DNA of 64,000 nt from Rhabdophis nuchalis (taxonomy: Eukaryota; Chordata; Lepidosauria; Squamata; Natricidae), in contig CM077643.1 of the NCBI GenBank assembly GCA_039707465.1, positions 67,210,605 through 67,274,604 of the forward strand, given 5' to 3'. Of this stretch, positions 34,975 to 47,288 are shown piece after piece (within the stretch, counting starts at the first letter, position 1; each line of letters begins with the position of its first letter). The translations under genes and the position numbers were made by a program. The notes under the pieces were generated by a model. That model ran no database searches, was not told where the DNA came from, and worked only from the letters and a program-made list of their open reading frames with translations.

Positions 34975-36685
34975 TAATGTGAGCAGAGTATCATAAGCAT
35001 TAGCAGGCATTGGCTTAGACTCCATTAATTTAACATTATTTTAAAACATGGATGGACAATCCATTAGTCTGGGCTTCATGCAGCGTTGCTTGAATTTTGT
35101 ACCTTCTAGTCATATCTTCTCCAATTACCTCCCCTCCCCAACATGTAATGCTGAAATTGGGCATCAATTTGCTAGTTTTCATCTATAAATTGATCTGAAA
35201 TGCAGATCAATCCCACAGTAAACTTCCAAATAGTCATTAAAACTCAAATCCAGACAATAACAAAAAAGTACTTCCCAAATTTCAGCCCTGCTGTTTCATT
35301 GACATCTTTGTCATATCTTGTCCATTAGAGATTAATTCTTTTTAGAGCAAAATTGCTTATCTCAAACTTAGTCCATCTTAGCTGCATGTTGGTAAAACAT
35401 TACTTGGCTGATTGATTTAAATTGCACTATTTCCTACATTGCCTTTAATTCACTTCAGAGATACTCAGCAAACCATGGCTTTATCAGTACAGTCATAATC
35501 AAAGTAGCCCCGTGCCTACTGTATGACATTTCAAAAGCAATCACCAACTGTTTGCATCACTCAACCTAGCATTAGGCTATTCTTTATAGCATACATTATA
35601 TTGAATTGGCTGCACATACAAGGAGAATATGGCAATTGTCTTTAGCATAAAGCCTCTGGGGAAAATATGATACTCAGTAGCTTCTCATTGATTTTTTTAA
35701 AAAAACAGAATTATAATCAAGAACTAATTTCAAGGCAAGTTCAATTTCACTAAAATTGAATAAAACATCCTATCAATTTGGTCACCCAGCATCAAACTAA
35801 CAGAGATAACATTCCAAAGGCCATTATTGGTTCAAAGCAATTTCAGGTTCATCATGCTATTCTGGGAGCAGATGAATAAGATATACTGATAGCCTTCTCA
35901 GCAAAGCTTAATGTCTGGAGCATCCTATCAATATGGGCTCTTTTGAAGCCAAAAGAGGTAAAACTTTAATTTCTCTTCTATTTGTTTTATCTTGGTAATT
36001 TATCTGAAGTAGCTGATTTACTACTAGTATATTACTGAATGCAGGTACTTCATATGCTATCTTAGAAGAAAAGGCCATGGTGCTGACTCCATTCTGAAAC
36101 TGAATAACCAGAAAGACTCAGCATTACATTATATTTGAGTGGGGAAAAGGTATTTTAGAACATGTAAACATCTAGTTCTTTTGCATCAAAACAACTAGAC
36201 ATAAAGATAGTCTCCCCATAAAGATAGTCTTCCCCATGCCATCACTCTGCTAAACACCTAACTCCCACAGCACTGTCTTATGTCTAAAGTTATTTCCTTC
36301 TATAGTAGTATAGGGCTGTATTAACCTTCTTATCTTCTCATCTTTCCTACTATTGGTATCTTATGATTTATCACTTGTTGCTTGTATGTTACAATTCATG
36401 ATTTATGATCTATGACTATCACTTTGTTGTTCATATGTACACTGAGAACTTATGCATGAGAGACAAATTCCTTGTATGCCCAATCACACATGGCCAATCT
36501 TGTTTATCTTGTTTAATCATATCCAGCTCTAGGTAATGATACTCATCTCTGTTTCTTAGCCAATGTTGTCTGAAGACTTTGTAGTCGTGTAGGGATAAAC
36601 TAATGAAACCTATTGGGAAGATGTAGCTGCATCTTCTTCTGGGATCATCTGGCTGAATGTCTCTTATCTTTGTTATATTTCATGC
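34975..36685. other. Unrecognised sequence
   Basis: No gene or repeat family recognised. Confidence 0.3.
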
Positions 36686-36689
36686 CTTC

Positions 36690-36830
36690 AAGTCAATCTT
36701 GACTTTGGCCTGAACAAGTTTCTTCAGTTTGCTTTTCAACAATTTTCAGAAGTGGTTTGTTATTGCCTTCTTTGTAGGACTGAGAGAAAGTGACTGGCAC
36801 AAAGTCACCTAGCATATATTTTTTAGATAA
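36690..36830 (-). repeat. SINE tail relic
   Basis: TTTTCAGAAGTGGTTTGTTA then TTGCCTTC is the reverse of the GGCAATGGCAAACCACTTC tail seen at 3.4 kb. GACTGAGAGAAAGTGACTGG follows. Confidence 0.45.
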
Positions 36831-37029
36831 ATCATGACCATCTTTTCTATCTTTCCAAGATCCCTAGCTTGAAATTGTCACTGGAACAGGCAGCAACTTT
36901 GTATAACTCTATTGATACCATCTGTTTCAATAATTTCAAAATAACAATCAATGGTACATTGCTATATTGTTGTCCCTTATTTTTATCCCTTGTTGCTATA
37001 GGGAAAAAGAGAACTTCATAATCATAATC

Positions 37030-37082
37030 TTCCCTTCGGGGAGAGAGAGAGCGGGTTATAAATTAAATTATTTATTTATTCA
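37030..37082 (+). mobile_element. L2 3' tail fragment
   Basis: CTTCCCTTCGGGGAGAGAGA then GCGGGTTATAAATTAAATTA and TTTATTTATT is the L2 hairpin and tail only. Confidence 0.55.
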
Positions 37083-40000
37083 TTTTATATTATGAAAGGA
37101 TGAAGATTCACAGCAGCAATGATCAGCTGGTCACTTGAAGAATGCTTTGATACATTTCTGCTTGGCTTGGAAGGAAAGTGTGTGAATGAAAAATTTATTA
37201 GGTGGTTTGGGGTAGCATGTAAGTAAAAAGTAGAAGGGGGAGAAAACTCCATAGTACTGGAGATGGAATTTCTATCTATGATCCCAAGGGATACCATACA
37301 ATCTATTTTGCTTTAACAATTTACCCTCAAATAATTGTGGAGGTTTGAAATAGCAAAATCTCCCTGTCAACAGAGATCATAGCTGACATAAAATACAGCA
37401 TGTGGTTATGGTAACAAAACTCCATAATGACTCAAACTTACTTGATCTCTGCAAAAGAATGTTGAAGTGGAAATCCACAATTTCTCCTTTGAATCACAAT
37501 TACAAAAGACATGTTAAGCATTACATCCCCCCTATGGAATTTGTCCCTCCAACACAAAATGAATTGATTTTCTCATTTGTGAGTAGCAGCAGCATTTTTA
37601 AATTATTTGTACTAATTACCATTCTACACTTGACTATTTGTGACATAGGTCTTTGCTGGAATAGCTGCCTAGCAACATGTTTGGCATATTCTGCACTTTT
37701 TGAAGAAGACAACATATCAATAAATGGACAAATAATCAATAATTTCCACCGTAATTTCATTTCTGAATGAAGTCAAATCTCTTTTAAGTCAGCTCAGTCC
37801 AGCTCCTCATGACTTTGTGGCCCTGTAGTTTTATTGACAGGAAAACAGAAGAGGTTCATCCTTGCCTTGTTTTGGGATTTGTTTTTTTAACTTCCCTGTC
37901 TAACCTACACTGAGAATCAAATAATTCACATAGAAAAATCAACATTATAATCAGTAGATCATGAAAGTTAATATTTTCATACATGCGAGCACGTGTCTTG
38001 CATTTTTTCATGATTTTTTCAAGAATTTGTCTTAAAAATTTGTAAAATGAATGAAGCAATTTTTTCTTGAGTTAAAAATAAAAAAAACATGTAAGACAAC
38101 ACAACAATAGGCCACAATACCCAAGAAGTCTGCCATTGTGAGAGAGAACTTTCTATCTTAGGTATAAATATAATTGATTGGCCAGTCAACTGAGAGAAAT
38201 TAGTTCCTGATCTCATAATTCCTAAGAAGCAATAGGAACATTCTCTCCATTCTGCAAAAGGCAGAGTGAAAAATCTGTTCTTGATTTGATACAATCATAC
38301 ATGTTATAACAAAAGAAACCTAGAATGAAAGGAAGAAATTCTGCCATGCAGGATTTATTTCTTAATAATACCAAAGAGCTAATTGAAATTGAATGTTCTT
38401 TGCTAAATATATATTGAAAACTAACACTGTTAAGACCTCCCTGCATTTACTTCTTGGGAAAAGGGAAGGTCCTTCCTTTCTTCCTCCCTTCCTCCCTCTC
38501 TACCTCCCTTCCTCCCCTGAATTTCTTGAATATGGATCAGAATGTGAGAGACATCTGTAAAGGAAGTTTAAAAAAAGTCAAGATAGAATCCACAATCATG
38601 CGATCAAACCCATATCCATTTTTTGATGGGAAGAACAATTGTAGAACATTTTCTAAATGATAGGCTGTTGTTGTTAGATGCAGCAGCTTCCTGAGCTTCT
38701 TAATCTTACTCTGGAAAATTTCCTGATATTTGCTGATTTCCTGGATATTCCAGATTCAGCTCATTGGGTCAGTCTGCTGCAGAGCACTTGAATACTAGGC
38801 TATTATTTTAAAATCTGAATTCAACTGATGTTATTTTAATTTCAGGAACCCTTACGGCTATTACAACAAGGTGGAGTAGGAAGACAGCAGGAATACTTGG
38901 AAACATGCAAATCCCTACTTAAACTACACAGCAGATACTCATTACTATAAAGCAAATTCTTTCATACTAAACTAATCTCCATCTCTGCTGATTCTCAGAA
39001 CTCAACCGAAGGGTGGATTCACTGAGGCTTTTGACAGACTAGAATGGATTCACTGTTAAATAAGAAAACCTATCTTTTTTATTATTTGAATCATCCATCA
39101 TAGAAAGGCCATATATAGATATTCTTGAGGATCTTCTTTTTTCATAAATGGTATTTATGATTTAATTTAATATTTAATATTTCTTTTCTCGTCATTGTTA
39201 AAGAAGGTTAAGGAACAATGTTTTAATTTCAATAAGTCATAGAGGAAACTTTTATTTAGGTCCATTCCAAGAAAGGCAAAATATTTCCTGGTTTTCCAGA
39301 GATATGCTTAGAATGGGATCAAAAAGTCAAGCTATGTAGCCACAACCATAGAATAGAATCTCTTCCTCTCTTTATGTGTGTTGCATGTGTGACACTTATA
39401 AACAACGGGCAGGGTTTCTATAACATGGTTGTCGTGTTAAATTTTTTAACAATCACCCATTATGGATCCTCTATTTCCTTAATAGAAATTACTCCAATCA
39501 AGTAATGGTTAATGGATATATAACTCTATATAAGTGCAACTCTCTCATAAAGTTTTGGTCATCTCTATAGGATGTAGTTGCGGACACTGTGACATAATAT
39601 ATCCAGTTTTATTTTGTACATAGAATCTGAAAGTAAATGCTATGGGATTTTGTTCCTCCAGATACTATTAACACTTGCTCTGTTATATATGCATGAAATC
39701 ATTGTGCAAAGCCATCCGCAGTACAGAATGATAGCCTCATCACTTGCAGATTCTCTTTTTCTCTTTTCCATATTTTATTCCTAAAGAAGGAAAGGAAATT
39801 TTCAAGAGATGTATGGAATATCGTTATGGTGGTTGTAAACATACAAACTAAAATTAATGAAAGATGGAAACATTGTGGGCCAGGAGGAAAACAGCTTGTT
39901 CCAGACAGGGTTATTCTACTTGGCTAGTGTAGACTGGAGATAGAAATAGCAGTAATACTGGACAATCTACGCAGAAGTAAGTATGCAGGGAGAGACAAAA

Positions 40001-40499
40001 GTGAATGTTTTTTAGTATTTGCATTAAGTCGGAAGGCAAATATTGCCTTAATAATCAGAGCTTGGATCAGATTATCCGAACATTAATATGCTTCACATGA
40101 AAGGACTTTGAACATCTGAAACCCTGGCATTTGGTCCTAAAACAAATATTAAAAAAAACATATACATAGAAAAAATAAACATAAATAAAAATAAAAAATA
40201 GTAATTACTAATAATATTTTATTTGAAGTTTCAGAAAAAAGTAACTCTAGATCTTTTGAATAAAAAAAATAGTTCAACCTCTTCTTTGTTTACTTTTCAA
40301 AGACAGTCATGAATATTATACTTTTTTAAATATGGATAATATACGTAATTATCTTCCATTATGCCATGCTTTATTTTATTCATTTTTAAGGAACACAATA
40401 ATAAAAAGTTGGATTTTACCCCAAATCTAATGTTCAAATTTGTAAGGAAAAGCAGAAAAGGGACTAGAAATGTTAAATGACTTAAAGGTATCTAAAATA
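37083..40499. other. Long AT-rich stretch without recognised features
   Basis: No exon or repeat family was recognised. A CCTT/CCTCC-rich run lies at 38468-38517. The open frame at 37402-37770 (122 codons) has hydrophobic stretches but no recognisable domain and ordinary flanks. Confidence 0.35.
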
Positions 40500-40556
40500 T
40501 TTATTTATTCAACAATATTTATAGCCAGCCCTATATCTTATGGATTTGGGGCAATG
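40500..40556 (-). repeat. LINE/SINE 3' tail fragment
   Basis: ATTTATTTATTCAACAATAT then TTATAGCCAGCCCTATATC resembles the reversed tail at 7385-7462. Confidence 0.35.
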
Positions 40557-40784
40557 ATTCAAAATATAATCCAGTTTTGAAAAATCCATGAAAATATGTT
40601 TTAATATGAATGTTACATTGTTTGATGGGACCTGTTAAATACTGCTATTCAATATCACCACAATAGGAAACATTACTTCCGGTTATACATCAGATGTCAG
40701 ATACTTCTGAATGCCAACAACAAAATGTTTGTGTATGAAATACATGTGTTAATAATAATTATTTTTTAATCCCATTCAATTGGG

Positions 40785-40930
40785 TTCTGATTGTCAGAGA
40801 TTACCAGGAGAGGTCCATGCAGTTTCCTTCTCAGAAGAGATTTGCCATTGTTTCCTTGAGCTAAGAGTGGCCCAAGATCACTCGCTTGGCTTTAATGCCT
40901 AAAGCTAGATTGTAACTCATAGTTTCCTGG
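40785..40930 (-). repeat. SINE tail relic
   Basis: CCATGCAGTTTCCTTCTCAG, GATTTGCCATTGTTTCCTTG and GAGTGGCCCAAGATCACTC match the reversed SINE tail type at 36.7 kb. Confidence 0.4.
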
Positions 40931-40947
40931 TTACAGCTGTTGATTAA

Positions 40948-40999
40948 AATACTTAAAAATAAATAAAATAAAAATAATGAAATAAAATAAAATAAAATC
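40948..40999. repeat. A-rich (AAAAT)n tract
   Basis: AAATAAATAAAATAAAAATA and AAATAAAATAAAATAAAAT make an impure repeat. Confidence 0.85.
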
Positions 41000-41600
41000 C
41001 GAATAGTGGACACTGCGATATCTGGAAATAGCAGAATAAAAAGAACTGTTGGAGTGGGGTGTGGGGGTGGGGGTGGAGAATCACAAAACATAAAGATCTA
41101 CAATTAGAAGCAGAAAGACTATAGCAAAATAAAGCAAAGGTAATACCAATGCCAGCATCATTTGGATACCATTATTAGTTTTAACAAAATCACTATCAGT
41201 CAATTGCACAAGGCAATTTTACTTAGAATAGTTTTTGGGGGAGTGAATACCCATATTCACCCCTCCAAAAAAACTATTCTAAGTAAAATTGCACTCCTTA
41301 AGCTACACTAGCTCCTTGGTGCTAAATGGGTGACAATGATAAGATGCAGTCATATTGCCCTCTTTGGTTTCATCACCATGACAAACAACAGTGTATCAAA
41401 TCAAATAGCCCTACTGGGGATCTAGTATTAGCCACACACTTGGAACATCTTACATCATGCAAAAATATCTTTAAGATCATCAAGCAACATCTATTTATCC
41501 CGGATCCTTGGAAATGACTCAATAGGGAGACAAAAATGTATAATCCAATTTAAACAGTGGACTGATTGTATGACAAAAAATAATATAATAATAATTGGTG
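41000..41600 (+). mobile_element. R4/Dong-like LINE relic, second copy
   Basis: The frame near 41083-41155 reads RITKHKDLQLEAERL, a stop, then QNKAKVIPMPA, which aligns with the 16.2-kb copy. The downstream text ATCTATTTATCCCGGATCC and TTTAAACAGTGGACTGATTG matches the 17.4-kb piece. It also ends at an AATAATATAATAATAATT run (41579-41597). Ending in AAT repeats fits Dong elements, which are known to target TAA repeats. An 80-bp hairpin lies inside it. Confidence 0.5.
41213..41292. repeat. Inverted repeat (36-38 nt arms)
   Basis: GCAATTTTACTTAGAATAGT at the left pairs with ACTATTCTAAGTAAAATTGC at the right across a short central ACCCAT. It lies inside the R4-like relic. It could be a foldback element or a local inverted duplication. 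Confidence 0.85.
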
Positions 41601-43284
41601 GCAATATATAGTTGAAAAAGTAATTGAAATGTAGTAGGTTAAAACATTGTGAGATATGTGCTAGATATCTTGAAGACAACCTTCTGGGAAGATTAGTTTC
41701 CAAATAAGAAAGAGATGGAGAAAACTATTGCTACAGTGCTACAATCTACTGTTGGTGATCTTCCAAATTCAAGTTATGACCATACTGTTCCAGTAAACAT
41801 GCAGATGATGATAATTAGCTCATTGATCTTCTGTTTGTGCATTCTATATTTTAGACAGATGGTTGGGGAGAGAGGGGGGAAGAGACAGAGAGACAAATGA
41901 TAAGAGTTTTTACCTGTGTGTTTTTGGCAGAATAAGTGAAATGTCTTTTGAGGGTTATTTTTGAGGAAGAAGGCAGAGAAAAATAATTGAAATGGGCAAA
42001 GAACGTATAACAAATCTGGTGAATACCAGATAAAATATAAGGATTTCCTATTCAGATCTTACTTTCTGGATTTGGATAATCTCTCAGTCTCAATTTTTCA
42101 TCCATCAGATGAGGCGTATGACTGCTTTAACTCAGCTACTCAGCTAGTATTGTCCTTATATTCACCCTGCTGTTGCTAACCACATAGATTTTTTTTTTAA
42201 AAAAGAAAGAAATCAGGAGGGTAGCACAGCATGACAATATGTAATGGGGAGATAAAAAGCCAAAATTGACATGTCCAACTCAATGTTCAGTTCACAAAGA
42301 ACTTGGCAAATTTGTCTGTGTAAATAAACATATGCCATTCCTAATTCATACAATAATAGTGTATATTTGAGCTCTCCTACTATTTATAAAACTGAGAGTA
42401 ACCAGTCTTCAGCTCTACTTCTGTATTCTGTTGGTTGTATTTCATTGAGCAAAACCACTGGTCTATCTAGTTCAGTCCACTATAATCAGCTATTAAAGAC
42501 ATTTCTTAGACTTTCTACCTAAAGTTGTACATACAGACTGAACAAAAGTCTTTCTATGTACAAACCTGTTGAGGTTCTGAATTGTGGCCTGTTAAAAGTA
42601 GCTATCACATCATCCTTTTGTACTGAAATGCTCTTTATATATGCATGTGCTCATCAACATTTCAGTGAAAAACCTTTTGGCTCCAGGTGCATATCTGCCA
42701 TCTGGAGCTGCTGCTGCTACCTCATCTATTATGCAAATGAGAAGTGGTATTAGTTATGTTTCATCTATTGATACCGATGCGGTAATGGAGATGTTCCAGC
42801 TTCAGCTTTGACCAGGAATTTGTTTTCTGTTATTCATAGGCTAAAACCTACACCCCATTACTTCTAATAGTTCTGGGGTCACTGAAGGCCACTATGTCCA
42901 TGTTGAATCCTATTTAAACATGCTAATAAGAATATGCTTTAAAATGTTCTGCTGAATTATACTGTTTCATGCAATTACATATTACATTTGTTCTAGGCAG
43001 ATCATTTTCACTATTTTATAGCATGTGTTTGAATTAGTTTTTATGTATTTCACTGAAAACAAAAATTCCCTTCCTCCTTGCATACCTGGGCGTACCCAGA
43101 CTCAAATCCAGCTGTACAGATTCCTTCCTCCCCTCCTCCAGAATGTTTAGGGTGAAGGTAAGACTTTAACCTCTCTCTTGGTGTACTATAATATTTTTGA
43201 AAATAAGGATCATAGTGACAAAACAAAAGGCTCCTGGCTTTCAAAACAAATTCCCCTGACTTCCCATATGGATGATGAGCAAGA
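41601..43284. other. Unrecognised sequence
   Basis: No gene or repeat family was recognised. Confidence 0.3.
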
Positions 43285-43292
43285 GTCTGCTA

Positions 43293-43759
43293 TAGGGGTG
43301 AAATGCTCTGAAGTCTGTTACTGGTTCGCTTCGCACACATGCACACTGCAGGTGCTAAGAAGCCTTTTCTGAGTCTACAAAGGTAAGTAGAACAGCGAGG
43401 GTGGGAACATCTGTGCCGCATGATTTAGATTAGCTAGAAAGCAGGATTTCCTGATTTCTAGCAAATATACATCGCATGGCACAGCTGATAGTCACACAGC
43501 TGATCATTGGAACTTAAAAAAAACTTTTTAAAAGCATTTTTTACTACTGGCTTGGATGAACCCGTAGTAAAAAAAAATGCTTAACTTTTTTTTTAAAGTT
43601 CCAATAATCAGCTATGTGACAATCAGCTGTGCCACGTGATTGTTGGAACTTTAAAAAAGATTTTTAAAGCATTTTTTACTACCAGTTCAGGCGGACCAGT
43701 AGCATTTTATTACTACTGTTTTGGGCAAATCGACCTAAACCGATAGCATTTCACCCCTG
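43293..43759 (+). mobile_element. hAT MITE, CAGTGGTG-end group, copy C (467 bp)
   Basis: The ends TAGGGGTGAAATGCT and AGCATTTCACCCCTG are inverted repeats. The 8-bp duplication GTCTGCTA is perfect (43285-43292 and 43760-43767). The interior holds repeated CAGCTGATCATTGGAACTT-type blocks in both orientations, able to fold. It includes AAAGGTAAGTAG, a consensus-like 5' splice site shared with the relative at 60.5 kb. Confidence 0.85.
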
Positions 43760-43767
43760 GTCTGCTA

Positions 43768-44779
43768 TCCATCCAAGAGCAGGTGTTTTTTTTTTTAAAC
43801 CTTTAAAACATGGACTTTCTACAATTCTCTTTACTTGACTTCCATCAAAACAATGATACCCAGGATGAATTGCAGGTCATTGAAGCATAATTATCTCTAG
43901 AACCTTCTTAATACATCCAAAATCACTGCTCCAGTGATTGTTATGCCTGTTTATCAATATTAGAGTTATGTTGTTTAACTTTGCTCTTGGTGCAGCTAAG
44001 ATAACTAACAGGACAACAAAAATAGAGGTATTGGCTGCACAATGACGACTGGGGAGAAATTCAATGGTCACAGGAGAATTATTTTTTTCCTGCTACCCAA
44101 AGATGGTTCATTGAAGGCTGAGGGGAAAATGGACCCCATGTGGGTCACAAAGGCCATTAATTGCTCTCCTAGGCTTTTATCTTAAATATGAAATTCTTCC
44201 TGAACATTCAAAAGACAATTCTCACCTTTCTAAAAATAAAAAGAACTCCTTAGAAACATGTCCTGCTTGGAGGTGGAAAAGATCAATTATTTAAAAAAAA
44301 ATGTGCACATAGAGAACTCTCAAGGTTATTACATGCTGAGAATTGCCTTTATTGTGCTGTTGAACTATCAGCAATACAGAAAGGGGAAAATATGAATAAT
44401 CTGAAAGCTTTCTTGTGGCACATTAATGCTTTCCAAGACTTCACATTGGTCGCAATAGCAAGCATATAAAAGCAGCAGCTTCAAGCTATTTCAGGACTTT
44501 TGAAATGTATCCATTTGGAGGGGAGGCAGCGGCATTGTCCTTCATTTCTGAGCAGGTGGTGAGAGAAAAAGGGCAGCACCTGGTGCAGAGATTACTGCCA
44601 GGTTGCTAAACTCTTGGTACAACTCCCTTGCATCTTATTGAAACAAAATTCATTTTACTCAAATGAGGATGAGACATGCTCGCACTTGGGATAATCCAAC
44701 TGAATGTGCTTCACACAGCTGCAGAAATAGGACAAGCTCCAGGAAATGATAACTCTGAAACAAATTGATAAGGTGCTGC
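43768..44779. other. Unrecognised sequence
   Basis: No gene was recognised. CATATAAAAGCAGCAGC at 44463-44479 is TATA-like but has no other promoter evidence. Confidence 0.3.
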
Positions 44780-44782
44780 AAT

Positions 44783-44818
44783 TGTTTTGTTGTTGTTGTT
44801 GTTGTTGTTGTTGTTGCA
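44783..44818. repeat. (GTT)n microsatellite
   Basis: About ten GTT units. Confidence 0.95.
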
Positions 44819-44875
44819 AACGTTTTGCTTTGGCCTGCAAAACATGCAGCTCCTCAAAGTGTATATTTTTCTCAA

Positions 44876-44990
<115 letters not shown>

Positions 44991-45263
44991 GGCAGTCCCA
45001 AATAATAATTATTAGGAACAGGAACAGCAGATAAAGGATTACAGTGTCTTGGAGGCTCTGGATATGCAGCGGTCATCACCCTGATGCAACAACCCTGTTG
45101 TAGGGCTTCCTTTTGGTTTACAGTTGTTGTCTCTGCCCTTTAATAACTATAGTTTTGGAAGATCATTGGAAATTATTGTATTTCCTCTATCATCAAAGAT
45201 TACTGAAACCTAGCAACATTGACTATGCTTTGATTGACATTATCTAGAATCCATGACTGAGAC

Positions 45264-45620
45264 CAGTGATGGGATTCAAATAATTTAACAACCGGTTCTG
45301 TGCCCTAATGACCAGCTAGGAAGGTGTCACTCGGTGGTCATGTGGCCATGTGGGTGTGGCCAATTCAACGTCACTAAGGTCGATGGGCACTTCGCCTTAG
45401 TTGTTACAGTGTAATAAGGGTTGACAAAAGAGTTATTATAAACAGGGCAATAAAGATTAGGCAAGAAACAAACCTTCCTGCCTTTCTTACAGGATTAGCC
45501 CTGTCAAGTGGGGGGAAAAACCAAAATAAGATTTCTTCCAACAACTGGTTCTCCAAACTTCTTAGAAAGTTAGCAACTGGTTCTTCCAAATAGGTGTGAA
45601 CTGGCTGAATTCCACCACTG
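45264..45620 (+). mobile_element. hAT MITE, CAGTGGTG-end group, copy D (357 bp)
   Basis: The ends CAGTGATGGGATTCAAAT and TGAATTCCACCACTG are inverted repeats. The flanks ACTGAGAC (45256-45263) and GCTGATAC (45621-45628) agree at 6 of 8 positions. Subterminal AACCGGTTCTG and CAACTGGTTCTTCC resemble copy B. Confidence 0.75.
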
Positions 45621-45651
45621 GCTGATACCTTCTTTTTAAATTCCATTGTAA

Positions 45652-45681
45652 AACAACAACAACAACAATTACAACAACAGC
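45652..45681. repeat. (AAC)n microsatellite
   Basis: An AAC array with one interruption. Confidence 0.9.
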
Positions 45682-46059
45682 AATGTCAAGAGGAGTAAAT
45701 AAACTTTATTGACATTCTGATATTTGCAGAAATGTGAACTAAATATGACAATAAAAACCAACAGCTTGAAAAGAAGTTAAAAAATTAGAAAATCAAGCTT
45801 TCAATGGAAATTTTTTGAAAGATACTCTAAGAAAATCACATGACATTAGAACATGGCAGTTCCTTAAAATGGTACATATCAAAGGAAGCAAACCCCCCCC
45901 CCCCCACTTTTTGGCTGTTCAAGAACCAGCACTACATCAAATGTCAAGGCAAAGATAGAAAATACTACTTTCAGTAGCAAATGTGGATTGTGTTGAGATA
46001 AAATAAAACAGTTGATCATGTAATAACTAAACATATGGAAAAATGCAAGATTGGTTACA
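45682..46059. other. AT-rich sequence with a C-tract
   Basis: Only a C13 run at about 45893-45905 stands out. Confidence 0.35.
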
Positions 46060-46105
46060 AAAAAATGGCATGATAGAGTTGGAAACACTAGAACTAGGGG
46101 GCACT

Positions 46106-46118
46106 CCATGAAAGTTTT
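46106..46118. repeat. Target-site duplication of the ORF1-only L1 (13 bp)
   Basis: CCATGAAAGTTTT here recurs exactly at 47289-47301, bounding the L1 insertion. Confidence 0.85.
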
Positions 46119-47288
46119 TTTTTTTTATATTGAAAAAGTTTTATTGGTTTTACATTTTTTCTATAGGGTAGGGTAAGGGATACAAAGAAATTTTGAGAGC
46201 ATTCACGTCAGAGTCGTCGGCCCTTCCGAGACCTCAAAATACACAATAAAAAAATAACCAAAAAAAGCATTTTTCATAACACTACAAGGTAAAAGCAAGT
46301 ACATATACCTAAATTCTCAGTTCCATGCTGTCAGACATTTACAAAAAATCCAGAAAATATTATGCAAAATTGTTCAGGAAAATCAAGGCAAAGTTATTTT
46401 TTCGATCTAAGTCTCTTGGCTATTGTATCTTCTTTTTCTCCTCCCTGGCCCCCAGCGGGCGGGGCCGTGGTCCCCTCCGTCCCCCCTGGATCTTCCCCCA
46501 GGGCAGAGGAATGTTTTTTAAGAAAGGCTTCCGCCTCAGCAACTGTTTTAATCCTCACTCTTCCTCCTTCCCAGAACACCAGCATCCCTTCGGGTGTCAC
46601 CCACTTGAACCAAATCCCATGATCAAATAAAATTTTAGACAAGAAGAAAAATTTCCTCCTTGCTTCTCGAATCTTTCTAGGAATCTGCTTCAAGATAGTG
46701 ACCGTTTTTTGTTGGTAAATTAAAGGGTTCCCTCTCTGCGCCTTCAAGATTTCCTCTCTGGTTGACCTTCTAACAAATTTCACATGTATCTCTCTAGGCA
46801 CTTCATTTATCCTGGCATATGCTGAGTTAATTCTATAGGCTAGGTCAATGTCCCCCCTGATCTCATCTTTAGGTTTTTGTAAATAGTCTGCTAAAATTGT
46901 GCTCATAAGATCAGGGAGGCATTCACCAGGTTGCTCAAAAACATTCTGAAATCTCAAAAAATATGTCATTCTTTCCATATCAATCCTAGACACATGCCCA
47001 CTTGTTTCCTCAACCTCTTTAGTAACATTTTTAATCTCTCCCTTAACCCCCACCAGCCCCCCTTCCAATTCTTCAGTCTTCTGTGTGATTTCCAGCGTTT
47101 GCTTCCGTGTGTCCAATAGCTCCTTCTTGAAAATGATGTTTTCTGCCCTCTGGGCCTGAATTTCTTGAACCAAAGTTTGTATAACAGTTTCAAGAGAAGC
47201 CATCCGTTGTTCTAAACTTGTCAGTGCTGTTTCTTGAGCCATCTTAGCTGTTAGAGTCAGTGCCACCAAAATGGCGTTTTCAGGGTGT
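46119..47288 (-). mobile_element. ORF1-only L1-type retroelement, second copy
   Basis: This is 1,170 bp on the minus strand with a 13-bp target duplication. It begins about 46 bp upstream of the ORF1 start (CCATTTTGGTGGCACTGAC), carries an intact ORF1, then about 275 bp of 3' region with an AATAAA signal and a poly-A end (46119-46126). As in the 4-kb copy, no ORF2 lies between ORF1 and the tail. The shared 3' text (GGAAGGGCCG against GGGAGGGCCA, and AAAACCAATAAA at the end) shows both belong to one family. The long leader of the 4-kb copy is missing, so this one is 5'-truncated. Confidence 0.8.
46394..47242 (-). CDS. L1 ORF1p-like RNA-binding protein, intact frame (282 aa)
   Basis: L1 ORF1p coats element RNA as a trimer. 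The start ATGGCTCAAGAA (47242) is preferred over an upstream in-frame ATG that lies in flanking CR1 sequence beyond the target duplication. Residues 1 to about 95 form a charged, heptad-like coiled coil (TSLEQRMASLETVIQTLVQE and on). The RRM region follows (MTYFLRFQNVFEQPGE, VPREIHVKFVRRSTREEIL). The C-terminal domain has IPRKIREARRKFFFLSK, GIWFKWVTPEGMLVFWEGG and AEAEAFLKKHSS. The tail is Gly/Glu/Lys-rich and ends AKRLRSKK. Its length is in the usual range for vertebrate ORF1p. With no promoter of its own, expression is doubtful, but the lack of any stop suggests recent insertion. Confidence 0.8.
   Translation of the reverse strand: MAQETALTSLEQRMASLETVIQTLVQEIQAQRAENIIFKKELLDTRKQTLEITQKTEELEGGLVGVKGEIKNVTKEVEETSGHVSRIDMERMTYFLRFQNVFEQPGECLPDLMSTILADYLQKPKDEIRGDIDLAYRINSAYARINEVPREIHVKFVRRSTREEILKAQRGNPLIYQQKTVTILKQIPRKIREARRKFFFLSKILFDHGIWFKWVTPEGMLVFWEGGRVRIKTVAEAEAFLKKHSSALGEDPGGTEGTTAPPAGGQGGEKEDTIAKRLRSKK

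Noticed and set aside
37402..37770. 122-codon open frame with hydrophobic segments
   Set aside because: AT-rich sequence, no domain and no splice context; such lengths arise by chance in 64 kb.
44463..44479. TATA-box-like CATATAAAAGCAGCAGC
   Set aside because: An isolated motif with no first exon, CpG island or other promoter element.
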